The position numbers and the translations under genes were made by a program. This document shows positions 51,601 to 63,900 of a stretch of DNA of 64,000 nt, in pieces. This stretch comes from Dasyornis broadbenti (lineage: Eukaryota > Chordata > Aves > Passeriformes > Dasyornithidae): positions 965,009 to 1,029,008 of the forward strand of contig VZRN01004397.1 in the NCBI GenBank assembly GCA_013397935.1, written 5' to 3'. The number at the start of each line of letters is the position of its first letter. Within the stretch, counting starts at the first letter, position 1. Below the pieces are notes generated by a model. The model worked only from the letters and a program-made list of their open reading frames with translations, did no database searches and was not told the DNA's origin.

Positions 51601-54600
51601 AGTTTACATTAAGACCTAGTGATAGCAGTGGAGTAAACAATTTCTGGCATTTTTTTAGTTTTTTAGTAATCTGTTTTTCATTGTGGTTTTCAAGCACTAA
51701 GGTCAATGTTTATGCTGTAATGGTACACTGGGGCGAAATAAATTGTAGATTATAGCTGCTGCCATTAGTAAATGAGATTTCATGAACTTTGCAGTGGCTT
51801 CTTTTCACCACCTCTACAGCTGCCTGCTCTGCCTCTGCCAGGTGTTTCTGCCCACGCAGCACAGTTGGCAGAGCAGATGAGTGCCCGCGCCTCACTTCAC
51901 AGAATGCAGTCTGACATGTTAGCTTACATTGCAGATGAGCAGGGCTTTTAAGTTGAAGATTAAATCACAGATTGCAGTAAAGCAACTTCGGAAGCTGTTG
52001 TGAGAATGCTGCCTCTTGGGAGAGGGGCAGAGCAGACAGCTCCAGGCATGAATGCTTTGAACATCGCAGTAAGAGGCAAAGGTTTGGCAAAATTCTAGGG
52101 TTTGTTGTTTGTTTTTTTGTTTTGTTTTTTTTTGTTTGTTTTTTTCTTTGCAAGTATCGCTGATAGTGCTGGAGGTGAGTGTGTGTGGGAACTCTGCAAT
52201 TGGCCTGCGTAAGTTTGCAACATTGGATAGTTTTCAAAATGGACACCTTGAAATGCTTGCACTTGAAATTACTGTAAAAATCAGCCAAAGTCATTCTTTC
52301 AGATATGCCTTCCCTGACCTTGAGCTTCAGTTTGTGGGACCTTGGAAAAAAAATACAGCCAAGGACTGTAGTAGCTTCTTGTTCTTGTTAGGCTACATTT
52401 GCATCTAGACTACTTAAATTGGGGCTTTTTCATTTGTCTTCTTTGTGGCAAAGAAATCCCCAAGTCAGTGTTGTGTGCATCTCAGTGGTTCCTTTCAAAT
52501 CAGATCAAGAAATGTTTTTGTTGCTTTGATTTTTGAAATTTTGTCAGCACAGAGATTTCATTATATCTGGGGATAAGTTACATTGCAGCTAATTCTCAGC
52601 ATGGGATCATTCAGTTAGTGCTCTGAATTTAGACAACTAAAATTTGGAAGTAAATCAGCCTCACTGTTCAGACCAAGTTAATTTCATAGTTTTGTTTGCG
52701 CTAGATTGATGCACATTTCTAAGGCCTAAGCAGTTTTTAGATTCAGCTTTACTTGATTTGTGCAGAAAGTTACTTGCATGTGTGAAATCTGCTCAGCATA
52801 TGGTCTGCAGCTGACAGATACCTTTAACCAACCAGTGTGTTCGCACATTGTCCTAATTTGAATGGTACTTAATTTCCATGTCCTGTCCATAAGCTCTCCC
52901 TAAAGCTGAGTAACCTGACCATGGTGAGTTCTGCAGTGAAGTTGGCTTCTGGCAGGGAACTTAAATATACAGGAGGTGGTTTTCATCTGAGAGCATTGCA
53001 AGAGATGTGACGAAATAAGAAATGAAATTACCTGGGTAAAAGACAAATGCAGTGGAATCCAGTTGGTTATGCTGAAACCTTGTGCTGTGGTGGTGGAAAC
53101 CTTCTGGAGGTAAAGTCTTCTGTTAGTTTGTCTATAACCACAAAAGACCCCCACCCTAAAACATAAAAAAAAGAAACAAAAGCAAAACACGAAAAAAAAA
53201 ACCTGAAGAGTTGAGGACTTCACAAAGCATAATGTCACTCATTTTACAGTACAGCAATTTGAAATGCGGAGTCTTTCTAGACAGCCAGAGTCAGCGGTGA
53301 CATATGTAATACTTGCAGATGAACAGGAACTGATGATTTTAATTGTATACAGGTTGTATTTAAAATTGTTAAATATAAAATATCAATATTTTAACATTGC
53401 TGTCTCATAGGCTCCTACTTACTACCATGGGAGTGTTTTTGAATACTTTGTGTAGTTCTTGCAGTTGAAGTCTGCTAATATTAGAGGAATAATCTGAGAT
53501 GTGTCTGAGCAGGCTATTTTTGCATGCCTTACATGCACAGTGAGGCATGAGGCCAGTCATCATCTGTTTTCAGCCAAGAGTGCATTGTTAAGATATCAGC
53601 TTGCATTAATGACTGATACTATCAATCTTACATTTTAAAAACAGTATCTTGCTGTGAAAATATGAATCATATATTTTTGAGAATTTTTTTTTTTTCTGGC
53701 AGAATAGTGCAAATATCACTCTTGCTTAAGTTCTGCTCTAGCAAATGTCCAATCTTAGATACACAGCTGCTGGGACCATGAGCTAGCTGCTTATTGTGAC
53801 CAAGACTAAGCTTTACTTTTTTGTGTGTTTGTCTTGAAGCAACTTGGAGATCTGTCTTGGAGAGGACTAGATCACCACTAATAGCCAGTATATAAACTTT
53901 ATATACCTTATTCTTTCAATAGACTGTCTCTTTGTGAGAATATTTGTGGGTTCATATACTAATTTGCAATTTTCTTAAATAGTTTCTAGCATGTTTCTAG
54001 CATAATAAAATTTCAATGTGGTATCGGAGAGAGTGGTTTTGAAATCATTGTTCAAATGCCTCCTGGGTTATGTTGTTTTCCCTGTTCCATTTATAATATA
54101 CTATATGATGCAGTGATAATAAAAATATGGAGAAGTACTTTTCTAGTTTTTCATTCTCTTTTAATGGGGATGGGAACCTACCTCTCTTCCGTGCAGGTAT
54201 TTGTACATTTCTATAATGTGCTCAGTTGTACCTATAAAGAAAGGTGTCATGGAAAATGCTATCGAAAGATAAGGTCTTAGTTTTCTATACTCAGACCACA
54301 GTGGTTTTTTACAGGCTAGAAGATGTATTATGAAGGCAACAAGACATAGTTTGTTGGTCAGTTTTTATTTTTTTCCTAGAGGTAGTTATAATGCCTAAGT
54401 GTATGCTTATCTTGAACAAAGGAGAGGAAATGAAGGATGATGATAAAAGCACTGAAAATGTCACTTATTCTGTTAGACATGTACTACAGAGTATGAATTT
54501 GTTAGTCCCTACTAGAGTTACAGTGATAGTGTTTTAGCCCTAAATGCCAAATGTGGCATCTCACTGTGCTGTAAGGGCTGTGTAGTTAATATGGTGTTCA

Positions 54601-55282
54601 CTGCAACTCAGCTCACACTGAAGTGAGGTTTCTTTGTAGGCATTCCTATTTCACTGATTTTTCATTTTGTTGTTCTAAAAAAGGAATGGATGGCCTTCTT
54701 AAAAGACTTTTTTTTTTTTTTGCCATTTGAGCATTTGTATGGAGGATGGTATTGGGCCAACTAGTTTCTTTACCTTTTGATCTTAAGCACTTTGTAACAT
54801 TTTATTATATGGGGTTTCGAAGGAGATACCTGCGAATACCATATTTTTTCAGGGATATAATGGATGGAGAGTAGAGCATTTTTGGACAAGCAGAAGATTT
54901 AGGGTACATCTTGCCTTGTTTGTAGGTCCCTTGGTCTCCTTGCTCAATTTCACTTTATGCAATATATTTTACTGTAAGTGAATTAAAAGTGACTTTTTAA
55001 ACCCTTTTCTTTGATAGCAGTTTTTTGGAAGATGTTTGCCTTTTAGTTTGACATATACTTCTGTGTTTCTCTTTAAGGGGTTGTCTTAAATTAGATAATT
55101 TTTTATTCCTGAAAATAATTGAAGCTTTTTCCTTGAAAGTATGTTGCCTGATTTAGCTAAATTGCAAGCAATGAAAATCTTGTAATAAAAGGAAAGCAGA
55201 TAATGTGGATCTGTGTGTATTAACATGATTGTCCTTTTTTGTTTTTGTTTTTTTTCAGGAGAGAAATAGAAACAAACAATAA
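33663..55282 (+). CDS. YTHDF3: YTH domain-containing family protein 3 (m6A reader), five coding exons
   Basis: YTHDF3 is a cytoplasmic reader of N6-methyladenosine that acts with YTHDF1 and YTHDF2 on translation and decay of methylated mRNA. The coding sequence is join(33663-33686, 35669-35693, 40846-40931, 42233-43825, 55259-55282). It totals 583 codons plus stop, against 585 residues in human. The N-terminal two thirds is a low-complexity region rich in Pro, Gln, Ser and Gly, including a Gln/Pro tract at about residues 295-355. The YTH domain follows at about residues 414-548, with the m6A-cage tryptophans at W436 (IWCST), W490 and W495 ([11 protein letters not shown]). The C-terminus is AMRRERNRNKQ. 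YTHDF1 and YTHDF2 are excluded by the N-terminus [16 protein letters not shown] and by the spacing of the domain. All junctions are canonical except the exon 1 donor. Confidence 0.97.
33687..35668 (+). other. YTHDF3: YTHDF3 intron 1
   Basis: About 2 kb, starting in the CpG island and becoming T-rich. It includes a CCTT-rich stretch (about 33829-33860) followed by an ATG in perfect Kozak context (GCCGCCATGG, ATG at 33865-33867). Its frame has no recognised product. The acceptor end has a C-tract ('cctcccccccc') before 'tatatacag'. Confidence 0.85.
35669..35693 (+). CDS. YTHDF3: YTHDF3 exon 2, 25-nt microexon (residues 9-16)
   Basis: The exon encodes RPKGQGNK plus the first base of a Val codon. 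It is preceded by a C/T-rich tract ending TATACAG and followed by the strong donor GTAAGT (35694-35699). The octapeptide is conserved in the whole YTHDF family. The exon is far too short for an open-frame search. Confidence 0.95.
35694..40845 (+). other. YTHDF3: YTHDF3 intron 2
   Basis: About 5.2 kb of AT-rich sequence with canonical GTAAGT and TTTAG borders. It contains a poly-T run at 38112-38127. No transposon family or additional exon was recognised. Confidence 0.88.
40846..40931 (+). CDS. YTHDF3: YTHDF3 exon 3 (residues 17-45)
   Basis: 86 nt preceded by TTATTTTTAG and followed by GTAAGT. It encodes [14 protein letters not shown], then [15 protein letters not shown], with the first base of Val from exon 2. 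The acidic DDDFEPYL segment is characteristic of the family. Confidence 0.96.
40932..42232 (+). other. YTHDF3: YTHDF3 intron 3
   Basis: About 1.3 kb between GTAAGT and TTGCAG. An 88-codon open frame (41657-41923) has no recognised similarity. Nothing else was seen. Confidence 0.88.
42233..43825 (+). CDS. YTHDF3: YTHDF3 exon 4, main coding exon (residues 46-576)
   Basis: 1593 nt (531 codons), starting after TTCTTGCAG and ending CGTAGG before the donor GTAAGA (43826). It carries almost all of the low-complexity region and the entire YTH domain. It begins [19 protein letters not shown], contains [19 protein letters not shown] and a Gln-rich stretch, then [20 protein letters not shown], and ends [16 protein letters not shown]. 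The frame stays open to 43984 by reading 53 codons into intron 4; these are not part of the normal protein. Codon phase is 0 at both ends. Confidence 0.98.
45268..45812 (+). mobile_element. CR1 LINE, 3' fragment of about 545 bp
   Basis: It follows the same CR1 stretch as the copy at 1594: 'gggggagattgtcccgctct', 'cttggtttgttcatcctaga', 'gagggcactggaacagg'-like segment, 'ctcaggcacatggtgcaact', and 'gggtccttcccaactccaga' with tail 'ttctgattctgtgattc'. Part of the region around 'cttcacccagaggg' is deleted near 45625. It lies sense in YTHDF3 intron 4. Confidence 0.93.
49133..49217. repeat. T/G-rich low-complexity tract
   Basis: The plus strand is nearly all T with G interruptions ('gtttggttgttttttttgtt', 'ggttttttttggtttttttg'). 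Open frames across it (Phe-rich) are artefacts. Confidence 0.85.
51371..51408. repeat. Tandem duplication of 19 bp
   Basis: 'ggttcatgtaagacttcta' is followed directly by 'ggttcatgtaggacttcta', differing at one base. It is a young local duplication in YTHDF3 intron 4. Confidence 0.9.
52103..52150. repeat. T-rich (TTTG)n tract
   Basis: Runs such as 'ttgttgtttgtttttttgtt' and 'ttttttttgtttgttttttt' form a simple repeat in YTHDF3 intron 4. Confidence 0.85.
53161..53201. repeat. A-rich tract
   Basis: A-rich sequence with C interruptions ('acataaaaaaaagaaacaaa' then 'gcaaaacacgaaaaaaaaaa') in YTHDF3 intron 4. Confidence 0.8.
55259..55282 (+). CDS. YTHDF3: YTHDF3 exon 5, last seven codons and stop
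   Basis: After a T-rich tract ending TTTTTCAG the exon reads ERNRNKQ followed by TAA at 55280-55282, identical to the family C-terminus. The 3' UTR follows without a further intron that I can see. Confidence 0.95.
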   Translation, partial: ERNRNKQ

Positions 55283-56202
55283 CTATATGGAGATGTCCTG
55301 CTAGAATACAACACTAATGATGTAGACTCTGGAAATGCCTAATATGTCTAAGAAGACGTTATTAAAGCTTTTTTCTGCTTAAGGTGACATCTTTGAACAC
55401 TTTAACACGAAATTGACTCTTCTTGTAATGGTTCTCATCAGTGCATCTGCCCTTATACTCTCTCACCAAACACACTTGAGAACTGTACCTTCGTCAAGCA
55501 CTTTCTGTCCTGAAGCTTTTACCAGTATCTGCTGTCTTTTGTATTTATGCATCCTAGCTAAGGCACAGGAGACCGAACGAATGCAAGGATTCATTAACTC
55601 TTTGAATTTGTTAAATACTAACATTTAACCATTAGAAGTGGTTCAATGATGTGAGATTCACATTGCTTCAACTTAATTTTTTCTTTGTTGTAGTTTTTTT
55701 AATTGTCAGTTTTTAGCTATTCAACAGATTAAAAGCAAATCATGCCATATTTAGTCCTGGAGTAAAACTCAAGTCTAAATGTTCATGTGAAAACTATTGT
55801 AGTAATCTTTTAATATGGCAAAGCAACTTTAAGCTGCAGTTTAGCCAAATGAATCGTAACATGAAATTATAATAGAATGACATTTCCCTTGTTTCAAACT
55901 GTTTGGTGTAAGAGAATATTAATATGCAGCTTGGTGGACACCACCAGTTAATGCACATTTCTTTATTTTTTTTCTGTAACATGTATACTGAAAAAAAGTG
56001 CATTTGTCTGAGGAACTGTTTGTTTGCTACCACTCAATGAATCTCAGTTTTGAGTAAATGTACCTCAGTCTAAATCAGACTTTTTATGACCTTTATAACT
56101 ACATTTAAAATAATCTTTAATTCCTATTTCTGGGTGTTTGCAAGCCTGACAGATTGCTATCATGAAAGTGAAAATTTACTCCTCTAGGTGATTCACTAGC
56201 TA

Positions 56203-56208
56203 AATAAA
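56203..56208 (+). terminator. YTHDF3: Candidate proximal poly(A) signal AATAAA of YTHDF3
   Basis: A canonical hexamer 920 bases after the stop codon, followed within 30-70 bases by T-rich sequence ('ctcaaattttttttgttcc'). Confidence 0.45.
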
Positions 56209-56926
56209 CATAATTCTTGTTTAGCAAGCATATACTCTGTTTCTCAAATTTTTTTTGTTCCATTGTGCCAACATTGAACTGTTTTTACCCCTATTTGAAA
56301 ATATTTTGAGAAAAATACTTTGGTCCATGGAGTTGACATATTCGTAACCATGCAAAGATGATTTTTGTTAGAACCATGCAACAAGAATTTTAGAAAACAT
56401 ATTAAACTGGCTAGTTCTATAGTAGTTTTTAATCTCTAACGGGTATGTCTTCTGTTTCAGTTCATATAGCAACACATTCTGTCTGCTGGAAGAGAATACT
56501 GAAAAACTGTTAAGCGGGTGTATTGACTGTACAAATTACTGAACAACCTGTACCAAACTCCAGGGATAGCTTTCTCTTTTTAGAACAGCAATGTAGAAGT
56601 CAGATATCTTATAGCTTAAAATAGCAGTAGCATATATTATTTGAACATGTTTCATGTCTTACTGTCCAACACAGATGTTTATATTGTTTCAAGTCCTTCA
56701 TTTACAGATTTTGGCAAAGTTCTGGAACTTAAATAGCAAAGGTTTGTTTTGAATACAGACTGTTTTGCTGACTTTTGCTTTCTCTCTTCTTAAGCCCTTT
56801 GCACTCTTACAGCCATGCAAATACAAGAAGTTCAGTGCACACTTCTTGCTCAGTATTTGAAATACTATTTGAGACTGCAGAGTAGCAGATATGAATCTTA
56901 ATTTTTACTGGTAATTTTCTGGAAAT

Positions 56927-56964
56927 TCAAAAGGGAAGCTACTCCTCAAAAGGGAAGCTACTCC
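56927..56964. repeat. Tandem duplication of 19 bp in the YTHDF3 3' UTR
   Basis: 'tcaaaagggaagctactcc' occurs twice in a row without mismatch (56927-56945 and 56946-56964). Confidence 0.92.
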
Positions 56965-57900
56965 TGTATTTTGGAGTAAAGAAGCAATGCCACTTAAATA
57001 TAGATGTGTAACAAATAGCAGGTGGGATAAAGTAGGGATAAGCAAAGTGCATGTTTAAGAGGAGATTAGGAGACAAGGGTTTCAAGCCCAATCCCTATGA
57101 AATTTGGCTTCGACCCAAAAGTTACGACTACCATGCATATCTGTTTCTTGCTAACAGGTTTTATAGCTATTTGTTTCCCTCTGTGGGCTGATTTATTCCA
57201 AATGTCACTGATCAGCTGAAGTGGCAAAGTCCGTGTTGTGAGTCCAGAGAATGTAGTTCTTCTGTGATCCGTCAGGGTGTATCAGCATGTATCTGCTTCT
57301 TCATTACAAAAATATCTTATGAAAATGCCCAGAAGTTTGCAGTTACCAGAAAGCTTATGTTGGAGTCAAGCATTCAGGAATTGATTGCATGTGAAACCCT
57401 AGTTTGCTTTCACTGCAGTATTCATATTTTTGCGGGCTTTGTATTTCCTGCCTTACCCCATGCCTCTTTAATAGCATGAGCATTGCTCTTATATTGAATC
57501 AGGTTTAGTATTGAGTGGGTTCATCACTTTGTTGCAGGCTTTGGAAACTGGGAAGATGAGATAGGATTGTGAGAGAAGGAGGTGATCACATTTAGAGAGC
57601 CTGTGACAGTTCTTATACTGTTCCATGATTGTTAGCAAATCTACAAATAGAAGAGTTGGATTGTTGATGGTGTTAGTCATGTTGCGACCGATTTGCTGAC
57701 TGCTGAGAGTTTAGTATGTGCAGCTGAAATGAAAGGAATTTTATGTGCATATAAAGTACTGTAAAAGTAGTATATAACATTGTAAAATCAGCTGTGGAGT
57801 GCTGTATTAGTTAATGGACATGTGAAGCTTCTAGCCTTCAGCTTCCTTATGCACAAGTTCTTTTCCTCCAGAAAGAAAAGGAATGGTGCTTAATATCTCA

Positions 57901-57906
57901 AATAAA
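57901..57906 (+). terminator. YTHDF3: Candidate distal poly(A) signal AATAAA of YTHDF3
   Basis: A canonical hexamer 2.6 kb after the stop, with a T/G-rich element ('cctttttttggtctgatttt') 12-35 bases downstream. This is a good cleavage-site arrangement. Confidence 0.5.
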
Positions 57907-57930
57907 TGTAGAAATGCCTTTTTTTGGTCT

Positions 57931-60900
57931 GATTTTTCAATATGGTGAAGGTGTTATAATGGTTGCTTTCTACCTTGATAATGGAGGAATCAGTGGAACT
58001 CCTTTTCTGTTCCTGATGCCTCCTCCTTTGTGCCAGCCTTTGTTTTCCTGTGGTCCAAACCGAGCCAATTCAAGCCATTTTCTGCCGCTTTAACAGTTGG
58101 CCAGTTCTCTGTGATGTTAGATGTTTAGAAGGGACATGGTGGGAGGGTAAGGAAAGGTTTGTTCTTTCAGAAGCAGCTAGCCACTGTTGCATAGACTTAG
58201 CTGCACTATAACTACATACCTGGGGTTGGTGAGCAAGAGATGCAGTAGAATATTTAAAAGTGGGAAAGGGTCCCCAGGAGAAAAAAAACCAAACCAAGTC
58301 TGGTTTTGGTGTAAGATTTTGGTAGTGTACAACTGAGATACAATGTTATCACATATTTAGTGGTAGGAGGAGGACAGAGGAAATGCTGAGTATTCTCTGT
58401 TTTGATTACTTCTTCCAGTCTGAGAAGGTCTGAGAATTCTCATAGAATAGTATTGCAGAAAGGCTCCCCCACCCAAGTGGAACAAACTGAAATTGTAAGA
58501 GTTTTGCTCACCTTTGAGCATCTTTGACTTCGTAACATCAGCATCTTTTGTCTAGCCTTTTTGATATTTGACAGAAATAATTTCTGTCGGTTGAACACAC
58601 ACATTGCTGGCTTAAGGAAAACATGGGCACCCCTTTATTTTAAGGGACTTGGACTGGAAAAAAGTCTATATTCACAATTAGACAAATTTTACTTCGTGTA
58701 TTTTGTTACTCTGTGCTTAATTTATAAAGTGCTTACTGCTCCACATTCTCTTTCTCTGTTTTCTTCTTTTTGGATACTCTGGCATTTTCAATATTCACTG
58801 TCTGCAAAATTTAGATGCAAAAGGCCTTGTGAAAATCATTCTTGCTTCAAACAAATATATGGCACCAAACAAAAGTTAATTTTGAGGAAGCATCTTAAAT
58901 ATTTTTCAGTGTTTAGTCCGAGTTCTATTCAAGTTACTTTCATAGGAGAATTTGTACACTTGAAATATATTCACAGAATCACAGAATGGGTCTGGTTGGA
59001 AGGTACCACAGTGGGATCATCTGATCCAGCCTTCCTGCTCAAGGAGGGTCATTCTAGAAAATTCCTAAAATAATCAGTGCATTTTTCCTTGCTGAAACTG
59101 AGTTGAAGCAACAGTGTTTTGAATTCTGTAAGTAGCAGTTACCAGCAATTTTGAAAAATTAAGGTGACTCTTTCACCAGAAAGATGTTTACGTACTACAT
59201 CTGATTCTAGTGCAGTGAAAATCCAGTGGATACAGTCTTCGAATTTTCTCCAGCACTGTTTTATAACTGAATAATTCTAGACATTCAAATGCAAATCACC
59301 CTTTAGGAATGGATTTCCAAAGCCATTTGTACTAATTTTTCCTACCATTTAGTTAAGGAAATACACAAAGATTTTCAGTGTCTTGTTTATCCTTTTGTTA
59401 GCTGGAGACCCATATAATTCACTGGTAAGAGAGAGTGAGAGAGCAGTTCTCTTCCATTTAGGTATAGCAAAACCTTGATTTCGATTTTGTGGGGTTGTTT
59501 TGTTTTGTTTGTATCATTACAATATGGTAACTTAGATGAGAATTCTTTGATAAGACAGTTGACCATTGGATCCTATTAAATATGTTTGAAAGTTTCCACA
59601 GAAGCAACCTGCTCACATCCTTATTTGATCTGTTTTCCAGCTGACACATTCACCGTAGTTCAGCATGGGAAAGAATTTCCCTGTGGGTCATAGGAATTCT
59701 AAGGAAATTAGTTTGGCCTCATATACAAATACTAGTGTACAGCTGGCAGGCTTTCCTCAAAGCATCTGTTCTATACTGTCTGTTCTACTTTTACATATTT
59801 TATTAAAGTGTATTTTAATATGATGAATATGAACCTTTCAGTTCACAAATTTAAATTTGTGTCCAGTCCAGGCTTTCAACAGTATTTCTCTTCTCATAAT
59901 AACTGTGAAGCACTCTTATTAATGATACTGTCAGTGCCCAGGGTTCTCTAAGCAAGATATTAATAATAAAATTTGCTGTTTATTAATATTAGGAGATGCA
60001 TAATGTTTGTGTTATCTGTTCTTTTCTGGCCTTGTCCTTCCTGCAAGTGAAAATGCAACAAACAGGAATCAACGACCAGTTGGATGTCTTTTCCAATCAA
60101 TTTACTTATGTATTTCACAACAAACTTGTTCTGCCACACTGCAAGCAGAGTGCAGATGGATGGGTCTTCAAATATCTTTCTCCAGAAATTTGTTCTCAGT
60201 TAAACACTCAAGAGACAGTGAATTTCTTACTGCCTTCTAAGTAAGCATTCCTTTCCACTTTCCTACCCTTCCTGTGAAACCTCCATTGTATAGGTCTGTC
60301 AGCTGTTTCCTTTGGATGCCCATAAGGGAAGCCTGGAATTGGATGCTGTTTTCACAATCTGCAAAAAAGTTCCTGACTTCACTTATTTCCATTTCTGGGC
60401 AGAGGAAATCTTTTGACTGAGTTTAGCTTGTCTCAGTCTGTCTTAATTTGTTTGCCACAACGTAAATAGATAATGCTTTTATAACTCAATGAGTTCAGTC
60501 TCTCATGTGGTATATACCATTTTTTAAAGTTAACTCGGCAGCATTTTCATTCAGAAGGTGGAAATAGAAACAGTATTTCATTGGAATTCAAAGGCATACA
60601 GTAATTGAAATACGAGGGTCCACATCTAAGTGTTCTTCTGAATTTTAGTGGTGGTGATAACCAAAGTATTAACAGTGAGAGTTTATAAGATATTTGCATA
60701 TCCTGTGTGCATTTGCACTTGTCATCTTAATACTGAATTAACCTTTTTGCCTGTAAAATTAGTTTGTAACTCTTGGGAAACGTAATTTTTTTTGTTGTTG
60801 TTACTTTGAACTTCATCCACTCAGAGATACCATAACTTTTCATCTGCCTGCATAAGTTTACGTGTATCTTGAGAATGAAGTAGATGTTCATGCAAAATGA

Positions 60901-63900
60901 AGCATTCTCTAGATCGATGGCTATATTTTAAGTTGAGCTTATGGACTTTCAAATGCACAAGATGTTTTGGTTTTGTGCCCTCTTATGTGAAGCATTATAC
61001 TTCATCCTGAGCTCTGAATTTACACTTCCTTTCTTTTCTGTTCTGCAAACATCTGAAAGAGCCTCAGATGTTAAAAAAAGTAATCCTGCCTTTATGCTTA
61101 GTCCAGTAATAAAAATTTCCAAACTGAGCATTTGAGCAAGCTCAATGGAGTTTTAGCTTTTGTTTGAGCTAAGGTATTATATTTCAGCAAAGGATGAGAT
61201 TAAAGGTTGTGGATCATTCATTATCTACTGCAATTGTATATCTACTATTAAAAAAAAAAAAATCTAACATTTTATTTTGCAAGCGTTAGTGTATGCAGCT
61301 GCTGTTCAGTGTTATCCAAGAATCCTACCGGTATTCACATCAGTTCAGATTAGCAGCATTGTGAAAGAGGGGGTGAAAGGACTGAGATCTCTTCTTCCAG
61401 AAATAAAGAATTGTTAAATTGGTTAAAATTCAGATGTTTATGGTGTGTGACTGGAATACATTGGATGTTAAATCTGTCCCTCTTCCGCTAGCTACCTGGA
61501 AAACATGGCTACTAAATTCTTACCATAATTTTATTTTTTGTAACTTAAATTGGCTGTCAGTTTCTTTTTAGCTGCTTAACTGATTTGCAGCTTAGTTCTC
61601 ATGAGATGCTTTACTGGGTCATGTGAGTGTGGTGCTTCATCTGAAAATGTGTAAAACTGTATTAATTTCTTCAAGTTAATGTAATTGCTATTAACTTGAT
61701 CTGTATTCCATTCAGCTTCATGTTTGATGATAATGCTTGGTCTTTCAGCTGCATCGATCTTCTTTAATTTCAAGAATACCACATGCAGAGCAATTAAGAA
61801 TTTTTTTAGTTACTGAAATTTATGCTTATTTTAAATGTTAATAAATAACTATCATTATCTGCTGTTTGGATTGCTAGTGAGTATTGATGATTTTATTGAA
61901 AACTAAAAGTCAGAGATGGAATTAGTAATGCTTGTCTTGGGAAGCAGATGATATGCTGGAATACTGAAGGGAACTCACAGCTGTATGAGACAAATAATAT
62001 TAAACAGCCCAAGAGAGTGTTGGGAAGTAGGGTCTTCATTCTCATTTCAGTGTAGCTTTTCAGATGATGGAAGAATCTTTTGAACAAAGAATTAAGTACG
62101 TTCACACAGTCTAGTTAACTCCTAAATTGGTCTACATCCAATTAGTGTTTTGTTCCCCCGTTTTTCTCATATCTCTCTTCTGCTTTTTACTTTACGTTAT
62201 GATTTTGCTCTTGGTCTTACATCAGTTTACGGTCTTAACTTGCTTTCCAGTAAAAAGTTCCCTGTTTCATCCTTTCTTTAAATAAGCAGTACATTTTGCA
62301 AGGTTTGGAAGGTTAGTTGTGTTCAGTGCATTGGCTGTTCCCCTGCCCCAGGTCATTGCTGCTGTTCACTAGACTTAGCCAGCTGATCCCACGGTCGGTG
62401 ATATTTCTATTCTTATTTAATGTCAGTTTTCTGAAGAAGTTACTCAGTTACTAGTTTATTTCTGAGAATAATAATCTTTGGTGCAGGCTATTATAGTGAT
62501 GAGTTGCATCATTTGTATTCTCATACTGATTAAATGACAAGACAATGAAATATGAGTAAGCTTTACATTAAAAAAAATACTGAAGTTTTCCCACACAAGC
62601 TTTGTTTTGAACAATCTGCGGTTTAACTATCTTCCATGTTCTGTTCAGTTTTCTCTGTGCCAAATCTGTCTTACTGGTGTTCAAGACTTTTTAGGTGGAC
62701 TTAAAATTTTCTGTTAAACATGGCTTTTCTGTGGCATTGCACCATGATGGAGTTTCTCACTTTGTGTCTTTCTTTGTATCAAAGAGTAAGGTTGCGACTG
62801 AGGAACTTAACTCTCATTTAGTGAACCTGCCTGCCTTGTCTGCAACAGAAAATTCATTTGGAAGGACGCCATGACTTTCTGCCTTTCTGTGATATTTTTC
62901 TTCCTTTCCTTGCAATTCAATTAATCATACCTATGGTATCTAAAAGAACAATGAGTTGTTGGTTTTTTCGGTTGAAACAAGGGAGAGGGATAATGGGAAA
63001 TCTTTCAAAAAACTGGGGAACAGATGAATTGTGTGGTATTTTCAAGTGTAGGGAGCAAATACACCAACAAAGCCTAAGGTAAAAGGAAATGGAGGAAACG
63101 TCCAGATGTGCACTGTTTGGCTACACATTTTATGTAGGTTTGGAATGGAGCTAAGTTTCTCTTAGGTTTTTTGGGTATTTTTGGTGCTTGTCTTTGGGGT
63201 CTTTTCATAGTTAAAGGCGTTTCTGATCTTAAACCTACAGTTCTGATGATTACTGAGAATAAAAAGCTGGGGTGACTTCTTTTTTTCAGTGGGGAGAAAT
63301 TAAAATTTTGTTTTATTTTTAAAGTTGGAAAGTACTTTTCCTTCCCTCGCTCTCCATCTTCAAATCCCTCAGAAAGACCTACCAGCAGTGCAGGAAAACA
63401 GCTGTGTAATGCAGACAATTGAACAATTAGTTGTGAGTTCATGAGCTCAGGGGCAATCTACCAGCTCACAGAGCGATGCTCGAAGAGAAGCGTCTGGCTG
63501 AGGCATTGCTGCCGCGTGACCCTGGAAGGTAATGCAGCTCACTTTGCAAGATAAGCCTGTGAAAAGAGACTTGGAACAGGTTACACCTAATGTCAGAGCT
63601 CTGATCGAATAACTTGCTATTTTTCACAATTGTTCTCCAAAGTTAAGGGACCACTGAGGCACAGACATTAGAGACCCCTAGTGAGACCATCCCTGCTGCA
63701 GAGTATTTTCTTTTCCTGAGCAATGGGAGGAAAAAAACACCCTCTGAATGCAGATTGGCAATTAATGATTTGATGAACTACTGAGATAATGCCCAAAACA
63801 GAATAACTACGTCCTGTGCTGTGCTTTTAAGTCATTCAGTGTGATAAGATTTATATAAATAAGTTAGCTAATTTTTCTTAAATTCTGGCATCAAAATATT

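Larger units (their letters stand above)
43826..55258 (+). other. YTHDF3: YTHDF3 intron 4
   Basis: About 11.4 kb, more than half of the gene, separating the main exon from a seven-codon last exon. It holds a CR1 element in the same orientation (45268-45812), several T-rich tracts (49133-49217, 52103-52150), an A-rich tract (53161-53201) and a 19-bp tandem duplication (51371-51408). No coding exon was recognised inside it. Confidence 0.88.
55283..57930 (+). other. YTHDF3: YTHDF3 3' UTR (probable extent)
   Basis: The region follows the stop codon without recognisable interruption and is AT-rich. Human YTHDF3 has a 3' UTR of a few kilobases, so an end near one of the AATAAA signals at 56203 or 57901 is reasonable. 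The true end cannot be fixed from sequence alone. Confidence 0.6.

Noticed and set aside
58561..59073. Open frame of 170 codons on the plus strand
   Set aside because: It has no recognisable domain and is rich in Phe and Leu as expected from T-rich DNA. Its last part is the reverse of a CR1 tail (58971-59060). A frame of this length can occur by chance in 64 kb of AT-rich sequence.
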